NCBI GenBank assembly: GCA_023457935.1
Contig: JAEXBA010000035.1
Coordinates: 1-41,710, forward strand
From: Bacteroidota bacterium
GTDB lineage: Bacteria; Bacteroidota; Bacteroidia; Flavobacteriales; Weeksellaceae
Length of the DNA: 41,710 bases
Direction of reading: 5' to 3'
Part shown: positions 1 to 7,314 of the stretch, piece by piece
How the letters are laid out: each line of letters starts with the position of its first letter
Numbering within the stretch: the first letter of the stretch is position 1
Made by a program: the position numbers and the translations under genes
The notes under the pieces: model-generated
Database searches by the model: none
The model's input: only the letters and a program-made list of their open reading frames with translations
What the model was told of the DNA's origin: nothing

Positions 1-436
1 AATCACCCACCGAAAATTTCAGATTTCCGACAAAAGTTTTCAGTGTTCCGCTGCCTTCATGAATGAAAAGCATTTCGTCGCATTCGCCGTTTTTATAAAA
101 ATAATCCATGGATTTTCTTGGCTTTGCTATTCCCATTTTCAGGTCGTTGTTCAGCAGAAGAATTTTCCGAGAATCCATGAAATCGTCTTCCGGAGTTACA
201 TCTTTACCTTTAAACATTCTTGGTGTTACATTTCGGTCCACAGCAATTTTCGGAGCAACATCTTTTGGTTTTCCGATGCTGATGATTTGCGTAGGGCGGT
301 GAATGTGGTACAAAAGCGAAGAAATACCGTGAAAACCTTCGGTTCCGAAGAGTTGTTCGTAGTAGAATTTATCTTCCGGAGATTTAAAAACCGTATGCCT
401 TTTCTGTGGAATATTTCCGCTTTGGATGTATCTCAT
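1..436 (-). CDS. hmgA: homogentisate 1,2-dioxygenase, N-terminal part (cut by window edge)
   Basis: The first 145 codons are visible; the reading frame is open to the left edge of the window. The translation begins MRYIQSGNIPQKRHT and continues with LLYHIHRPTQI, NVTPRMFKGKD and ECDEMLFIHEGSG, which I recognise as the N-terminal beta-barrel of homogentisate dioxygenase. The enzyme opens the ring of homogentisate to maleylacetoacetate in tyrosine/phenylalanine catabolism. The iron-binding residues are in the C-terminal domain and cannot be checked here. The start is the ATG at 434-436 (minus strand). The gene upstream on the same strand ends in a strong terminator (484-517), so hmgA probably has its own promoter in the short interval 437-483. 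Confidence 0.88.
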   Translation of the reverse strand, partial: MRYIQSGNIPQKRHTVFKSPEDKFYYEQLFGTEGFHGISSLLYHIHRPTQIISIGKPKDVAPKIAVDRNVTPRMFKGKDVTPEDDFMDSRKILLLNNDLKMGIAKPRKSMDYFYKNGECDEMLFIHEGSGTLKTFVGNLKFSVGD

Positions 437-475
437 TGTCTTTTTTTGATTTTCGTAAATTTACAATTATTTAGG

Positions 476-517
476 AAAACAAAAAACCCTTTCAGCGCTA
501 AAATCCTGAAAGGGTTT
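476..517 (-). terminator. intrinsic terminator after the 544-894 gene
   Basis: A 12-bp perfect inverted repeat (AAACCCTTTCAG at 484-495 and CTGAAAGGGTTT at 506-517, 10-nt loop) is followed on the minus strand by a T-rich run. It separates the 544-3404 gene set from hmgA. Confidence 0.85.
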
Positions 518-543
518 ATGTTTTAAGTGAAAAAAGAAAAGTT

Positions 544-894
544 CTACATTTCAGTTTTAATAATGAAGCGCTGCTTTTCATTTTGAGGTGAAACCAGAAT
601 CAGTTCTGCAAATCCTATTTTTTCCACTCTGTAAATTTTTGAGGTCTTTCTGGATTTCAGTTCGATGGTTTTTGCGTTATGATCGTACATCCACTCGCCG
701 TTTTCGGTTTTGTTTTTTAATTCCGACTGGTATTTTCCGTCGGACATCAGTGTAATGAAATCGCGGCCGGATTTATCGCTGTCCAGATACCATTTTCGGT
801 TTTCAATGTCGGTTTTCTGCGCGTAAAGCATTGTCGCTGAAATAAAAAGCGTAACCGTTAAAGCGATTTTCTTAAAGATGTTTCCCGATTTCAT
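544..894 (-). CDS. small secreted protein of unknown function
   Basis: 116 residues. Residues 1-25 form a signal peptide (KKIALTVTLFISATMLYA|Q), so the protein is exported. The mature part of about 90 residues is rich in beta-strand-like stretches (RKWYLDSDKSG, GEWMYDHNAKTIELKS, RFIIKTEM). This resembles the short lipocalin-like or copper-resistance-like secreted proteins common in Flavobacteriia, but I cannot assign a family. It is the last gene of a tightly packed minus-strand run and is followed by a strong terminator. Confidence 0.7.
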   Translation of the reverse strand: MKSGNIFKKIALTVTLFISATMLYAQKTDIENRKWYLDSDKSGRDFITLMSDGKYQSELKNKTENGEWMYDHNAKTIELKSRKTSKIYRVEKIGFAELILVSPQNEKQRFIIKTEM

Positions 895-911
895 AATGTG
901 AAAATACTAAT

Positions 912-1454
912 TTAATTGCTTGTTTCAAGATTTAGAAGTGCATCGTAAAATTCATCATCCATAATGCCTACCTGATGACAAAGAAGCAGTAATCCCGGAA
1001 TTTCTTGTATGGTTTCTTCAGAACTGATCTGAATGGGAATGCTTCCCATTTCGGTTTCGAGCGCAAATCCATCGGGTGTTTCGGTAATTTCCGGTTCAGA
1101 AAAAGTAATTCGTCTGAAATAGTTTTCAGTGCTAGGAAGTGCAAGATTTTCGGGATAAATGAGGATTCCGCCGCCGGTAATTTTTTCAAAAAGTGCAGGT
1201 GTTGTAATCTCTGAAGAATCGGCAGCAATAAGAACAATGGTAGGATGAAATTCTGCTCCAACAACATCATCGGAAGTTTGTGCAGCTACAAAATCGGCCT
1301 GCAAAACTTCATCATTATTATTTCTGATTACATTAATGGAAACCGAATTCAGTTCTGCAATTTGCTGAAAAATTTTCAGCAGTTCAGCGTTTTTCGAAAC
1401 GATTAGAATACGCGTTTTATCTGATGCTTTGGAAGCCAGTTCTGAAAAATTCAA
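912..1454 (-). CDS. conserved hypothetical cytoplasmic protein
   Basis: 180 residues, acidic, with no signal peptide or membrane segment. The N-terminal half looks like an alpha/beta fold with strand-like stretches (TRILIVSK, TIVLIAAD, GGGILIYPENLAL). The C-terminal half is short and acidic and ends EFYDALLNLETSN. I do not recognise a catalytic motif. Only 2 nt separate it from the upstream lipoprotein gene, so it is almost certainly co-transcribed with it. The family is unknown to me. Confidence 0.65.
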   Translation of the reverse strand: MNFSELASKASDKTRILIVSKNAELLKIFQQIAELNSVSINVIRNNNDEVLQADFVAAQTSDDVVGAEFHPTIVLIAADSSEITTPALFEKITGGGILIYPENLALPSTENYFRRITFSEPEITETPDGFALETEMGSIPIQISSEETIQEIPGLLLLCHQVGIMDDEFYDALLNLETSN

Positions 1455-1456
1455 CT

Positions 1457-1900
1457 TTACTTTTCTTGGGAATTGGAAATCTTGGAATCAATAATACTTC
1501 TGAAAACTTTCGTAACGTTTTCCCACTTTTTCTGATCTTTCGGCATAATTCCGCTTCCGTCGTTTTTCACCGCAGATTCTTCGCCGTTTTTTACATTAAT
1601 CGTGGTCGTGATATTATCGTAAATCTTCAGATGATCGGCTTCAATAAAGCGGAAGTTATTCGTCTTCAGAGCTGACTGTATTCTTGAAAGTTCTTCATTA
1701 GTAATTGTAACATCTTTTTTGAAGTTTTTTCCCTGTCCTTCAAAAGAATAATGCGCGGAATTCCCTTTAATCAGGAAATTTTCATAAATCGGAGCATATC
1801 CGCCGCTGCGGGCGTAACTGATATCAAAATCTGTAAACTTTTTCTGGCTGTTGCACGATACAAGCAATACCGCAACGAATAATACGAGTAATTTTTTCAT
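1457..1900 (-). CDS. small lipoprotein of unknown function
   Basis: 147 residues. The N-terminus is a lipoprotein signal with lipobox LLVSC (Cys16), so the protein should be lipidated and anchored in the envelope. The rest (FDISYARSGGYAPIYENFLIKGNSAHYSF, ELSRIQSALKTNNFRFIEAD) resembles the small secreted or lipoproteins of Bacteroidota whose exact role is unknown. It lies 3 nt downstream of the acyltransferase gene and 2 nt upstream of the next hypothetical, within the same operon. Confidence 0.7.
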   Translation of the reverse strand: MKKLLVLFVAVLLVSCNSQKKFTDFDISYARSGGYAPIYENFLIKGNSAHYSFEGQGKNFKKDVTITNEELSRIQSALKTNNFRFIEADHLKIYDNITTTINVKNGEESAVKNDGSGIMPKDQKKWENVTKVFRSIIDSKISNSQEK

Positions 1901-1903
1901 TTC

Positions 1904-2749
1904 TTAATTGGCTTCGTTTTCAGCAATTTTTTCCGAACCTGTTTCAGCAGCTACTGACTCAGGGTTCTGTTTTTTCATTTTCAGTTCTTCATCATAATCA
2001 TGCAGAAGGTTGAATTCCTCCGTCTGTTCAATGGCAGTCATAATTTTATGAAGAATATCCGGAGCTTTATCATTGTCATAATCAATGTCCAGAGGCGCTT
2101 TAAACTCAAGCGTTGGCTTTACACCGGTTACTTTAATTTTAAGTCCTTTCTTATCAAACGCTCTTCGGAAGCCATTTATTTTAATCGGAATCACAATCGG
2201 ACGCTGATTTTTCACCAGTTTTGCTGTTCCGCGTCTTCCCTGGGCAAACGCGGCAGTGGTTCCCTGCGGGAAAGTGATGACCCAGCCGTTGTCCAGCGCT
2301 TTCATGATATTGTCTACTTCCTTTAAGTCGACCATTCTGTTCACATTTTTACCGCCTGCTCTCCACGTTCTTTTTACCGAAATTGCTCCGGCCATCTTGA
2401 AAATCCTTGCCAGAATACCTTTGTTGATGGTTTCTTCTGCGGCAACATAATAGAAATCCACTTTCGGATTCAGCAGATAAATAGGATTCTTGATAGTGTT
2501 GTGATAACCGTTGTTTACCGCGCAGAAAACGTGATACATTGCAGCAACATCTGCAAAATAGGTTTGGTGGTTGGATACGAAAAGGACATTGGAAGACGGA
2601 AGATCTGCTAAATGCTCGGTTCCCGTGATTTTCAATTTGTTAAAACCGTTAAATCTTCTGTACGACACTATCCCGACGATGAAAATCACCAGACGCTTCA
2701 GAACATAGAGGTTTCCAAACGCATCGGTGAAGATATTCTTCTTAGCCAT
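1904..2749 (-). CDS. PlsC-family lysophospholipid acyltransferase
   Basis: 281 residues. The family transfers an acyl chain to the sn-2 position of 1-acyl-glycerol-3-phosphate in phospholipid synthesis at the inner membrane. Visible motifs are an N-terminal hydrophobic segment (about 18-30), NHQTYFAD (60-67), FPQGTT (160-165) and RPIVIPI (183-189). Two of these deviate from the usual form: the catalytic motif reads H-x5-D rather than H-x4-D, and FPEGTRS is replaced by FPQGTTA. The family assignment is secure, but the acyl acceptor may not be the usual one. A long charged tail follows the domain (about 250-281). It lies 25 nt downstream of the NUDIX gene, in the same run. Confidence 0.82.
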   Translation of the reverse strand: MAKKNIFTDAFGNLYVLKRLVIFIVGIVSYRRFNGFNKLKITGTEHLADLPSSNVLFVSNHQTYFADVAAMYHVFCAVNNGYHNTIKNPIYLLNPKVDFYYVAAEETINKGILARIFKMAGAISVKRTWRAGGKNVNRMVDLKEVDNIMKALDNGWVITFPQGTTAAFAQGRRGTAKLVKNQRPIVIPIKINGFRRAFDKKGLKIKVTGVKPTLEFKAPLDIDYDNDKAPDILHKIMTAIEQTEEFNLLHDYDEELKMKKQNPESVAAETGSEKIAENEAN

Positions 2750-2774
2750 TATTGAATTAACATAATCTGCAAAT

Positions 2775-3404
2775 TTACATATTTTTCAGTAACTGGCGGA
2801 ATTCGCTCAGGATCATTGATGTTGCTCCCCAAATAAAATATCCGTTGAAGTTAATTACCGGAACTTCCACGCCGCGGGAAGAGGGAAGTACCATCATTTC
2901 AGGCTCTGCGGAAAGCGAAAGTATGGATTCTATCGGGAATTCTATAAGTTCTTCAGCTTCTGATTCCTGCAGGATGAACTGCGGGTTTTTTCGGGTGTAT
3001 GAAATAAACGGATGAACGTAAAAATTGCTTGGCGGAATGTAAATCGGCGACATCGGCCTGATCATTCTTACATAATGCTTTTCAATTCCCATTTCTTCTG
3101 AAGTCTCACGGATGGCTGTTTCAGCAAAATTTCGGTCACCATCGTCGCGGCTTCCGCCCGGAAGCGAAATCTGTCCGCTGTGTTTGTCGTTTTCGTTTGT
3201 GGTCCGCAGCATTAAAGGAAAAAACCAACGGTCATCCTTCAGGTATAGTAAAATATTTACAGCGGCAAACCGCGGATTTCTTTTCAGAATCTGTTCGTAA
3301 GTAAAGAGCGGGCGGTAAGGCGGAGAATAAATTTTATGGGCGTTTTCTCCCCATAATTCAGCATTTTTTATTTTTTGAAGTAAATCTTTTCCGAAGGTTG
3401 GCAT
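2775..3404 (-). CDS. CoA pyrophosphatase-type NUDIX hydrolase
   Basis: 209 residues. The Nudix box is LPGGSRDDGD...AIRETSEEMGI (81-107), with the catalytic RExxEExG intact. It is preceded by HSGQISLPGG (75-84), the arrangement typical of the NudL/YeaB/PCD1 subgroup that splits coenzyme A or oxidised CoA into 4-phosphopantetheine and 3,5-ADP. No signal peptide is present. It is the first gene of a five-gene minus-strand run ending at 544. Its substrate is inferred from the family only. Confidence 0.8.
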   Translation of the reverse strand: MPTFGKDLLQKIKNAELWGENAHKIYSPPYRPLFTYEQILKRNPRFAAVNILLYLKDDRWFFPLMLRTTNENDKHSGQISLPGGSRDDGDRNFAETAIRETSEEMGIEKHYVRMIRPMSPIYIPPSNFYVHPFISYTRKNPQFILQESEAEELIEFPIESILSLSAEPEMMVLPSSRGVEVPVINFNGYFIWGATSMILSEFRQLLKNM

Positions 3405-3473
3405 GTACCAAATTTACGGAATCATCTTTAAATACTGTATTAAACTGAAGTTAAAAAAGGAACTGGGCGCTAA

Positions 3474-3504
3474 TATAAAAAAGGCCTCCGAATCATCAGA
3501 GGCC
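3474..3504 (-). terminator. intrinsic terminator of the RNase E/G gene
   Basis: GGCCTC (3483-3488) pairs with GAGGCC (3499-3504) across a 10-nt loop. On the minus strand the stem is followed by a run of T. Confidence 0.85.
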
Positions 3505-3512
3505 GTTAAGTT

Positions 3513-5069
3513 TTAATTAGAATATACCATCAGTTCTTCTTTCTTCGAATTCAGCAGTCTGAATTCCAGATATTTAAAACTGTCTCGTGGGATAATGGTA
3601 ACCCATTTTTTGTATTTCAGGAACCATTTCATCTGTATGCTGTTGATTCCTTTGGTAAGAAACGCCTCCACAAAAGGGTGAACGTGCAGATACAGTTTCC
3701 CTTTTTCCTTCTGCATAAGGTTACGGATGGCTTCTCCCATTCTTTCCACCACAACAATCGGGGCAAGGATTTCTCCGTCTTTATTCGGGTTTTCTTCCTT
3801 GGTTTCGATCTGCATTTCGGGGCGGTTTCTCTGTCTTGTAATCTGGATGAGCCCAAATTTACTTGGCGGTAAAATTTTGTGACGCGATTTGTCGCGTTTC
3901 ATTTCTTCCTTAAGATGTTCGTACAGGTCTTTCCGGTGTTCAGGATTTGTCATGTCGATAAAATCCACAACAATGATTCCTCCCATGTCGCGAAGACGCA
4001 GTTGGCGCGCAATTTCTGTGGCTGCCATCTTGTTTACATTCAGGGCGTGTTCTCTGTTGCTTGCTCCGGATGAAAGGTTCGGTCCGGAATTTACATCCAC
4101 AACGTGCAGTGCTTCAGTGTGTTCCACCACAAGATAAGCTCCTTTGGATCCTGGAATGTTTACGTGCTTTCCAAAGCTCTGTTTCAGCTGTTTTTCTACG
4201 TTATAATATTCCATTAAAGGAATATGTGAATCATAATGCTGAACAATGTTTTTTCTTTCCGGGGCAATAATTTCCAGATAATTTTTCATATCGCTCACCA
4301 TCTGTTCGTCGTCGCAGATGATGTTTACGAAATCTTGGTTAAAGTTGTCCCTTAAAATGGCCGAGGCCTTGTCTTCTTCGCTCAGAACTTTGGACGGAAG
4401 CTTGTTTTTCTGAATGTTCTTAAAGGCAGTTTCCCATTTCTGAACCAGCTGGTTCATATCGTTGTGCAGTTCCGCTACTTTTTTCTCTTCAGCAACAGTT
4501 CGGATGATAACTCCGAAACCCTCCGGCTTGATGCTTTCTATAAGCGTTTTTAAGCGGTCTTTTTCTTCCTGTGTTTTAATTTTTTTGGAAACAGAAATCT
4601 TGTTGTCGAACGGTATAAGCACCAGAAAACGGCCTGTAAGAGAAACCTGGGTGGATATTCTCGGGCCTTTCGTAGAGATAGGTTCTTTGGTGATCTGCAG
4701 CAGTACAGTGTCGTCTTTGGAGATTACACGGTCTACCGTTCCGTTCTTGTCAATGGTTTTCTGTACTTCAAAATTTTTCAGTGAGGAAGTTTGCTGTTTC
4801 CTGGAAACGGTGTCCTTCAGAAATTTCTTGTACGAAAGAAATTCGGGTCCCAAATCCTGGTAATGCAGAAAAGCGTCTTTTTCGTAACCGATGTTTACAA
4901 AAGCTGCATTAAGGTTGGGAGCCAGTTTTTTTACTTTACCGATAAATAAGTCGCCTACAACAAAGTCGGATTTGTCTTCTTCTTCATGCAGTTCGAAGAG
5001 ACGGCCGTCTTCCAGCAGGGCAATTTTTGTGCGCTCATCTTCATGTGATATAATCAGTTCTTTCTTCAT
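3513..5069 (-). CDS. rng: ribonuclease E/G family endoribonuclease
   Basis: 518 residues, the length of RNase G and without the long C-terminal scaffold of enterobacterial RNase E. An S1-like RNA-binding segment lies at about 38-130 (VGDLFIGKVKKLAPNLNAAFVNIG). The catalytic metal-binding aspartates are in VVDVNSG (D325) and VVDFIDM (D369), inside the DNase I-like domain. The enzyme makes single-stranded cuts in mRNA and rRNA precursors. The CPxC zinc-link that joins protomers in E. coli RNase E is absent: after RQRNRPEM the chain reads KEENPNKDGE with no cysteine. The gene follows a tiny basic ORF and HU on the same strand. Confidence 0.92.
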   Translation of the reverse strand: MKKELIISHEDERTKIALLEDGRLFELHEEEDKSDFVVGDLFIGKVKKLAPNLNAAFVNIGYEKDAFLHYQDLGPEFLSYKKFLKDTVSRKQQTSSLKNFEVQKTIDKNGTVDRVISKDDTVLLQITKEPISTKGPRISTQVSLTGRFLVLIPFDNKISVSKKIKTQEEKDRLKTLIESIKPEGFGVIIRTVAEEKKVAELHNDMNQLVQKWETAFKNIQKNKLPSKVLSEEDKASAILRDNFNQDFVNIICDDEQMVSDMKNYLEIIAPERKNIVQHYDSHIPLMEYYNVEKQLKQSFGKHVNIPGSKGAYLVVEHTEALHVVDVNSGPNLSSGASNREHALNVNKMAATEIARQLRLRDMGGIIVVDFIDMTNPEHRKDLYEHLKEEMKRDKSRHKILPPSKFGLIQITRQRNRPEMQIETKEENPNKDGEILAPIVVVERMGEAIRNLMQKEKGKLYLHVHPFVEAFLTKGINSIQMKWFLKYKKWVTIIPRDSFKYLEFRLLNSKKEELMVYSN

Positions 5070-5087
5070 TGCAATTAATTAGTAAAA

Positions 5088-5122
5088 CAAAAATATAGCT
5101 GGTGAAATAAGATATTTCCAAA
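5088..5122 (-). promoter_or_regulatory. possible Bacteroidota promoter for the RNase E/G gene
   Basis: On the minus strand, TATTTTTG (5088-5095) matches the TAnnTTTG -7 element. TTTG (5119-5122) lies 23 nt further upstream, slightly longer than the usual 19-21 nt spacing. The rng start codon is 19 nt downstream of the -7 element. Confidence 0.4.
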
Positions 5123-5148
5123 ACCACCAACTATATATATATTGTAAA

Positions 5149-5164
5149 AATCCCGCAGGAGATT
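5149..5164 (-). terminator. weak terminator-like hairpin after the 29-aa ORF
   Basis: On the minus strand AATC(T)CC pairs with GGGATT across a short loop and is followed by TTTTA. It starts right at the stop codon of the small basic ORF. The stem is short and has a bulge, so it is only a candidate. Confidence 0.35.
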
Positions 5165-5252
5165 ATTTTTTCTTATGTCTGTTCGCTCTTCTTCTTTTCT
5201 TTCTCTTGTGCGTTGCTACCTTGTGTCTTTTTCTTTTCTTTCCGCTTGGCAT
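5163..5252 (-). CDS. tiny, extremely basic protein (29 aa), candidate ribosomal or ribosome-associated
   Basis: 29 residues, beginning MPSGKKRKRHKVATHKRKK and ending NRHKKK: about two thirds are Lys, Arg or His and there are no acidic residues. The composition is that of very small ribosomal proteins such as bL34, bL36 or Thx. A novel small ribosomal protein (bL38) was described from the Flavobacterium johnsoniae ribosome; this ORF is a candidate for the same or a similar protein, but I cannot verify identity. It sits 38 nt downstream of the HU stop codon and upstream of an RNase E/G gene, a translation/RNA context that fits. The ATG at 5250-5252 is the only sensible start. Confidence 0.65.
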   Translation of the reverse strand: MPSGKKRKRHKVATHKRKKRRRANRHKKK

Positions 5253-5290
5253 AATGTTAAAATTTTATAGCTTGTTAATAATTCAGTAAA

Positions 5291-5581
5291 TTATTTTACA
5301 GATACTTTGGTTTTTACCTTTTCTGTGAACGTTTTTGATGGCTTAAATGCCGGAATATTGTGTGCAGGGATTTCAATTGCAGTGTTTTTGGAGATGTTTC
5401 TTCCCGTTTTTGCTGCTCTGGTCTTGATGATGAATGACCCAAATCCTCTTAAGTATACATTGTCACCTTTATATAGGGAGCTTCTGATTTCGTGCATGAA
5501 CGCCTCTACAACTTTCTGTGTTTCACCCTTTTCAGTCCCCAGTTTATTGGAGATGGTATTTACCAATTCTGCCTTTGTCAT
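5291..5581 (-). CDS. hup: HU-family histone-like DNA-binding protein
   Basis: 96 residues, normal HU/IHF length. It begins MTKAELVNTISNKLGTEKGETQKVVEAFM, the helix pair that makes the dimer core. It contains GDNVYLRGFGSFIIKTRAAKTGRNISKNTAIEIPAHNIPAFKPSKTF, the beta-arm with the conserved GFGSF and the P-A-F-K-P end. It bends and compacts DNA non-specifically. It has a good promoter just upstream whose -33 region lies inside the first codons of the divergent mutY gene. Confidence 0.95.
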   Translation of the reverse strand: MTKAELVNTISNKLGTEKGETQKVVEAFMHEIRSSLYKGDNVYLRGFGSFIIKTRAAKTGRNISKNTAIEIPAHNIPAFKPSKTFTEKVKTKVSVK

Positions 5582-5605
5582 TTCCTGATTTTATTTATAA
5601 TTTTG
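5574..5605 (+). promoter_or_regulatory. Bacteroidota promoter for mutY
   Basis: TTTG (5574-5577), exactly 20 nt, then TAATTTTG (5598-5605): a full match to the TTTG-N20-TAnnTTTG consensus. The predicted RNA start is about 5610, 20 nt before the mutY start. The -33 element overlaps the first HU codons. Confidence 0.65.
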
Positions 5606-5610
5606 GTGTG

Positions 5611-5640
5611 CAAATATAAAACTATTTTTTGACACGCAAC
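5611..5640 (-). promoter_or_regulatory. Bacteroidota promoter for hup
   Basis: On the minus strand TATATTTG (5611-5618) is a perfect -7 element. GTTG (5637-5640) lies 18 nt upstream as a partial -33 element. The start of transcription would fall about 25 nt before the HU start codon. Confidence 0.6.
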
Positions 5641-6672
5641 AAACAAAACCCTGATTTTCTTCACATTGGTAAGAAAATCCTGAGCTGGTATCAGTGGCAC
5701 GGTCGCGACCTTCCGTTCCGGAAAACCAAAGATCCTTACCGTATCTGGATTTGCGAAATTGTTTTTCAGCAAACGCATATTCAGCAGGGGCTTGGCCATT
5801 ATACAAAATTTATAGAGCGTTTTCCCGATGTGGAAACACTCGCAAATGCCGATGAAGACGACGTTCTGCACAGCTGGAAAGGGTTGGGTTATTATTCCCG
5901 GGCTATTAATATTCACAAAGCGGCAAAGCAGATTCAGCAGGAATTTCATGGAATCTTTCCTGAAGATTATGATGATATACTGAAACTGAAAGGAATTGGA
6001 AAGTACACGGCAGCAGCCGTGTCAAGCATCTGTTTCGGAAAACAGATTCCGGCGGTGGACGGCAATTTTTACAGGGTTTTAAGCCGGATTTTTGCGGATG
6101 ATTTTGACATTTCAAAACCTTCTGCTTTTAGCTACTTTTCTGAACTTGCGCTGCATTTAATGCCGGACAATGAAGCGGGCAGTTTCAATCAGGCGATGAT
6201 GGATCTCGGTTCTGAAATCTGTAAGCCCAAGAATCCGCTCTGTCACGAATGCCCCGTAAAGACCGACTGTACGGCTTTCCAGACAGGATGCGTTACGCAG
6301 TTTCCCGTTAAGCTGAAGAAAACCGTAGTCAGTGATCTTAAACTGGAATATTTTTTTGTTCAGTTTGAAGACAGTTTTCTCATCAGACAGCGTAAAGATG
6401 ACTTCATTTGGAAAAAACTATATGAATTTCCAAACGAAATTCCGCAAAAATTTGAACAGCTGATTAACAGAACGGTAACCGTAAAGCATAAACTCACGCA
6501 CAAAAATCTTGAAATCATCATTCATACAGTTAACGTTCAGAATAAACAGGATTTCGAGAATTTTGCCGAAGATTATGGCTTTACTGCCGTGGATTTCGAT
6601 ACATCAACTGCGAAATCTTTTCCTAAGCCGCTTGAGGAATTTATGGATGGCGTTTTTAAGAAAAACAGATGA
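5629..6672 (+). CDS. mutY: A/G-specific adenine DNA glycosylase
   Basis: 347 residues. It removes adenine mispaired with 8-oxoguanine. Visible features are catalytic Glu43 in EIVFQQTHI, the helix-hairpin-helix LKGIGKYTAAAV (120-131), the Asp144 of AVDGN, and the [4Fe-4S] motif C198-x6-C205-x2-C208-x5-C214. The C-terminal part (about 225-345) is the NUDIX-like 8-oxoG recognition domain, including the FLIRQRKDDFIWKKLYEFP segment. The start used is a TTG at 5629. No ATG is available near the family N-terminus, and the promoter at 5574-5605 places the RNA start just upstream. gldD follows after 52 nt. Confidence 0.93.
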   Translation: MTRNKQNPDFLHIGKKILSWYQWHGRDLPFRKTKDPYRIWICEIVFQQTHIQQGLGHYTKFIERFPDVETLANADEDDVLHSWKGLGYYSRAINIHKAAKQIQQEFHGIFPEDYDDILKLKGIGKYTAAAVSSICFGKQIPAVDGNFYRVLSRIFADDFDISKPSAFSYFSELALHLMPDNEAGSFNQAMMDLGSEICKPKNPLCHECPVKTDCTAFQTGCVTQFPVKLKKTVVSDLKLEYFFVQFEDSFLIRQRKDDFIWKKLYEFPNEIPQKFEQLINRTVTVKHKLTHKNLEIIIHTVNVQNKQDFENFAEDYGFTAVDFDTSTAKSFPKPLEEFMDGVFKKNR

Positions 6673-6724
6673 TAATTGTTTGAAATTCAGGCTTCGTACT
6701 TCCGTTTAAATTAGCTATTTTTGC

Positions 6725-7285
6725 ATGATGTTTAAAAATCTCATTCTCATTCTTTCAGTGGTTTTTCTCGTTTCGTGCGGAAAAGATCCGGTTCCGAAAC
6801 CTTCCGGAGAACTGCGTCTGGAATATCCCGCTCCTAAATATCAGAAATTCAGCAACGACTGCAGATATACTTTCGAATATTCTGATTTTGCGAAAATTGA
6901 GCCTTCCGACAAGAAACCGTGCTGGTTTTATCTTACCTATCCGGAGATGAAAGCAAAGGTGTTCATTACTTATTTTCCGATAAACAATGATCTTCCGCTG
7001 CACATAAGAGAGTCTGAGAAAATGGTTTACGAACACACCGTAAAGGCAAGTTCCATCGATACCCAATCCTTTACATATCCCGAAAAACAGGTGTACGGAA
7101 ATTTTTATGAACTGAAAGGTCAGTCTGCATCCAATCTGCAGTTTTATATTACCGACAGTACAAAAAATTTCGTTTCAGCATATCTTTACTTCAATTCCCG
7201 CCCGAAACCGGATTCGCTGGCGCCGGCGGTAGATTATGTGAAAAAAGATCTGCTTCGTTTAATTGATACATTTGAGTGGAAATAA
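6725..7285 (+). CDS. gldD: gliding motility lipoprotein GldD
   Basis: 186 residues. The signal peptide has lipobox FLVSC (Cys18), and the mature part begins GKDPVPKPSGELRLEYPAPKYQKF, the characteristic N-terminus of GldD. In F. johnsoniae GldD is needed for gliding and is associated with the type IX secretion machinery at the outer membrane. It follows mutY, a known Bacteroidota neighbourhood. As I recall it, ssb and gldE normally lie between mutY and gldD, and neither is present here. Two ATG codons in tandem (6725 and 6728) could both serve as start. Confidence 0.88.
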   Translation: MMFKNLILILSVVFLVSCGKDPVPKPSGELRLEYPAPKYQKFSNDCRYTFEYSDFAKIEPSDKKPCWFYLTYPEMKAKVFITYFPINNDLPLHIRESEKMVYEHTVKASSIDTQSFTYPEKQVYGNFYELKGQSASNLQFYITDSTKNFVSAYLYFNSRPKPDSLAPAVDYVKKDLLRLIDTFEWK

Positions 7286-7314
7286 TTTTAATAAAATATT
7301 AATTCAGAAATAAT

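Noticed and set aside
5578..5949. A 123-residue minus-strand ORF over mutY.
   Set aside because: Shadow of the mutY frame; no recognisable protein features.
6716..6723. TATTTTTG before gldD as a promoter.
   Set aside because: The RNA would start at or after the first start codon, and no -33 element is present; co-transcription with mutY is simpler.
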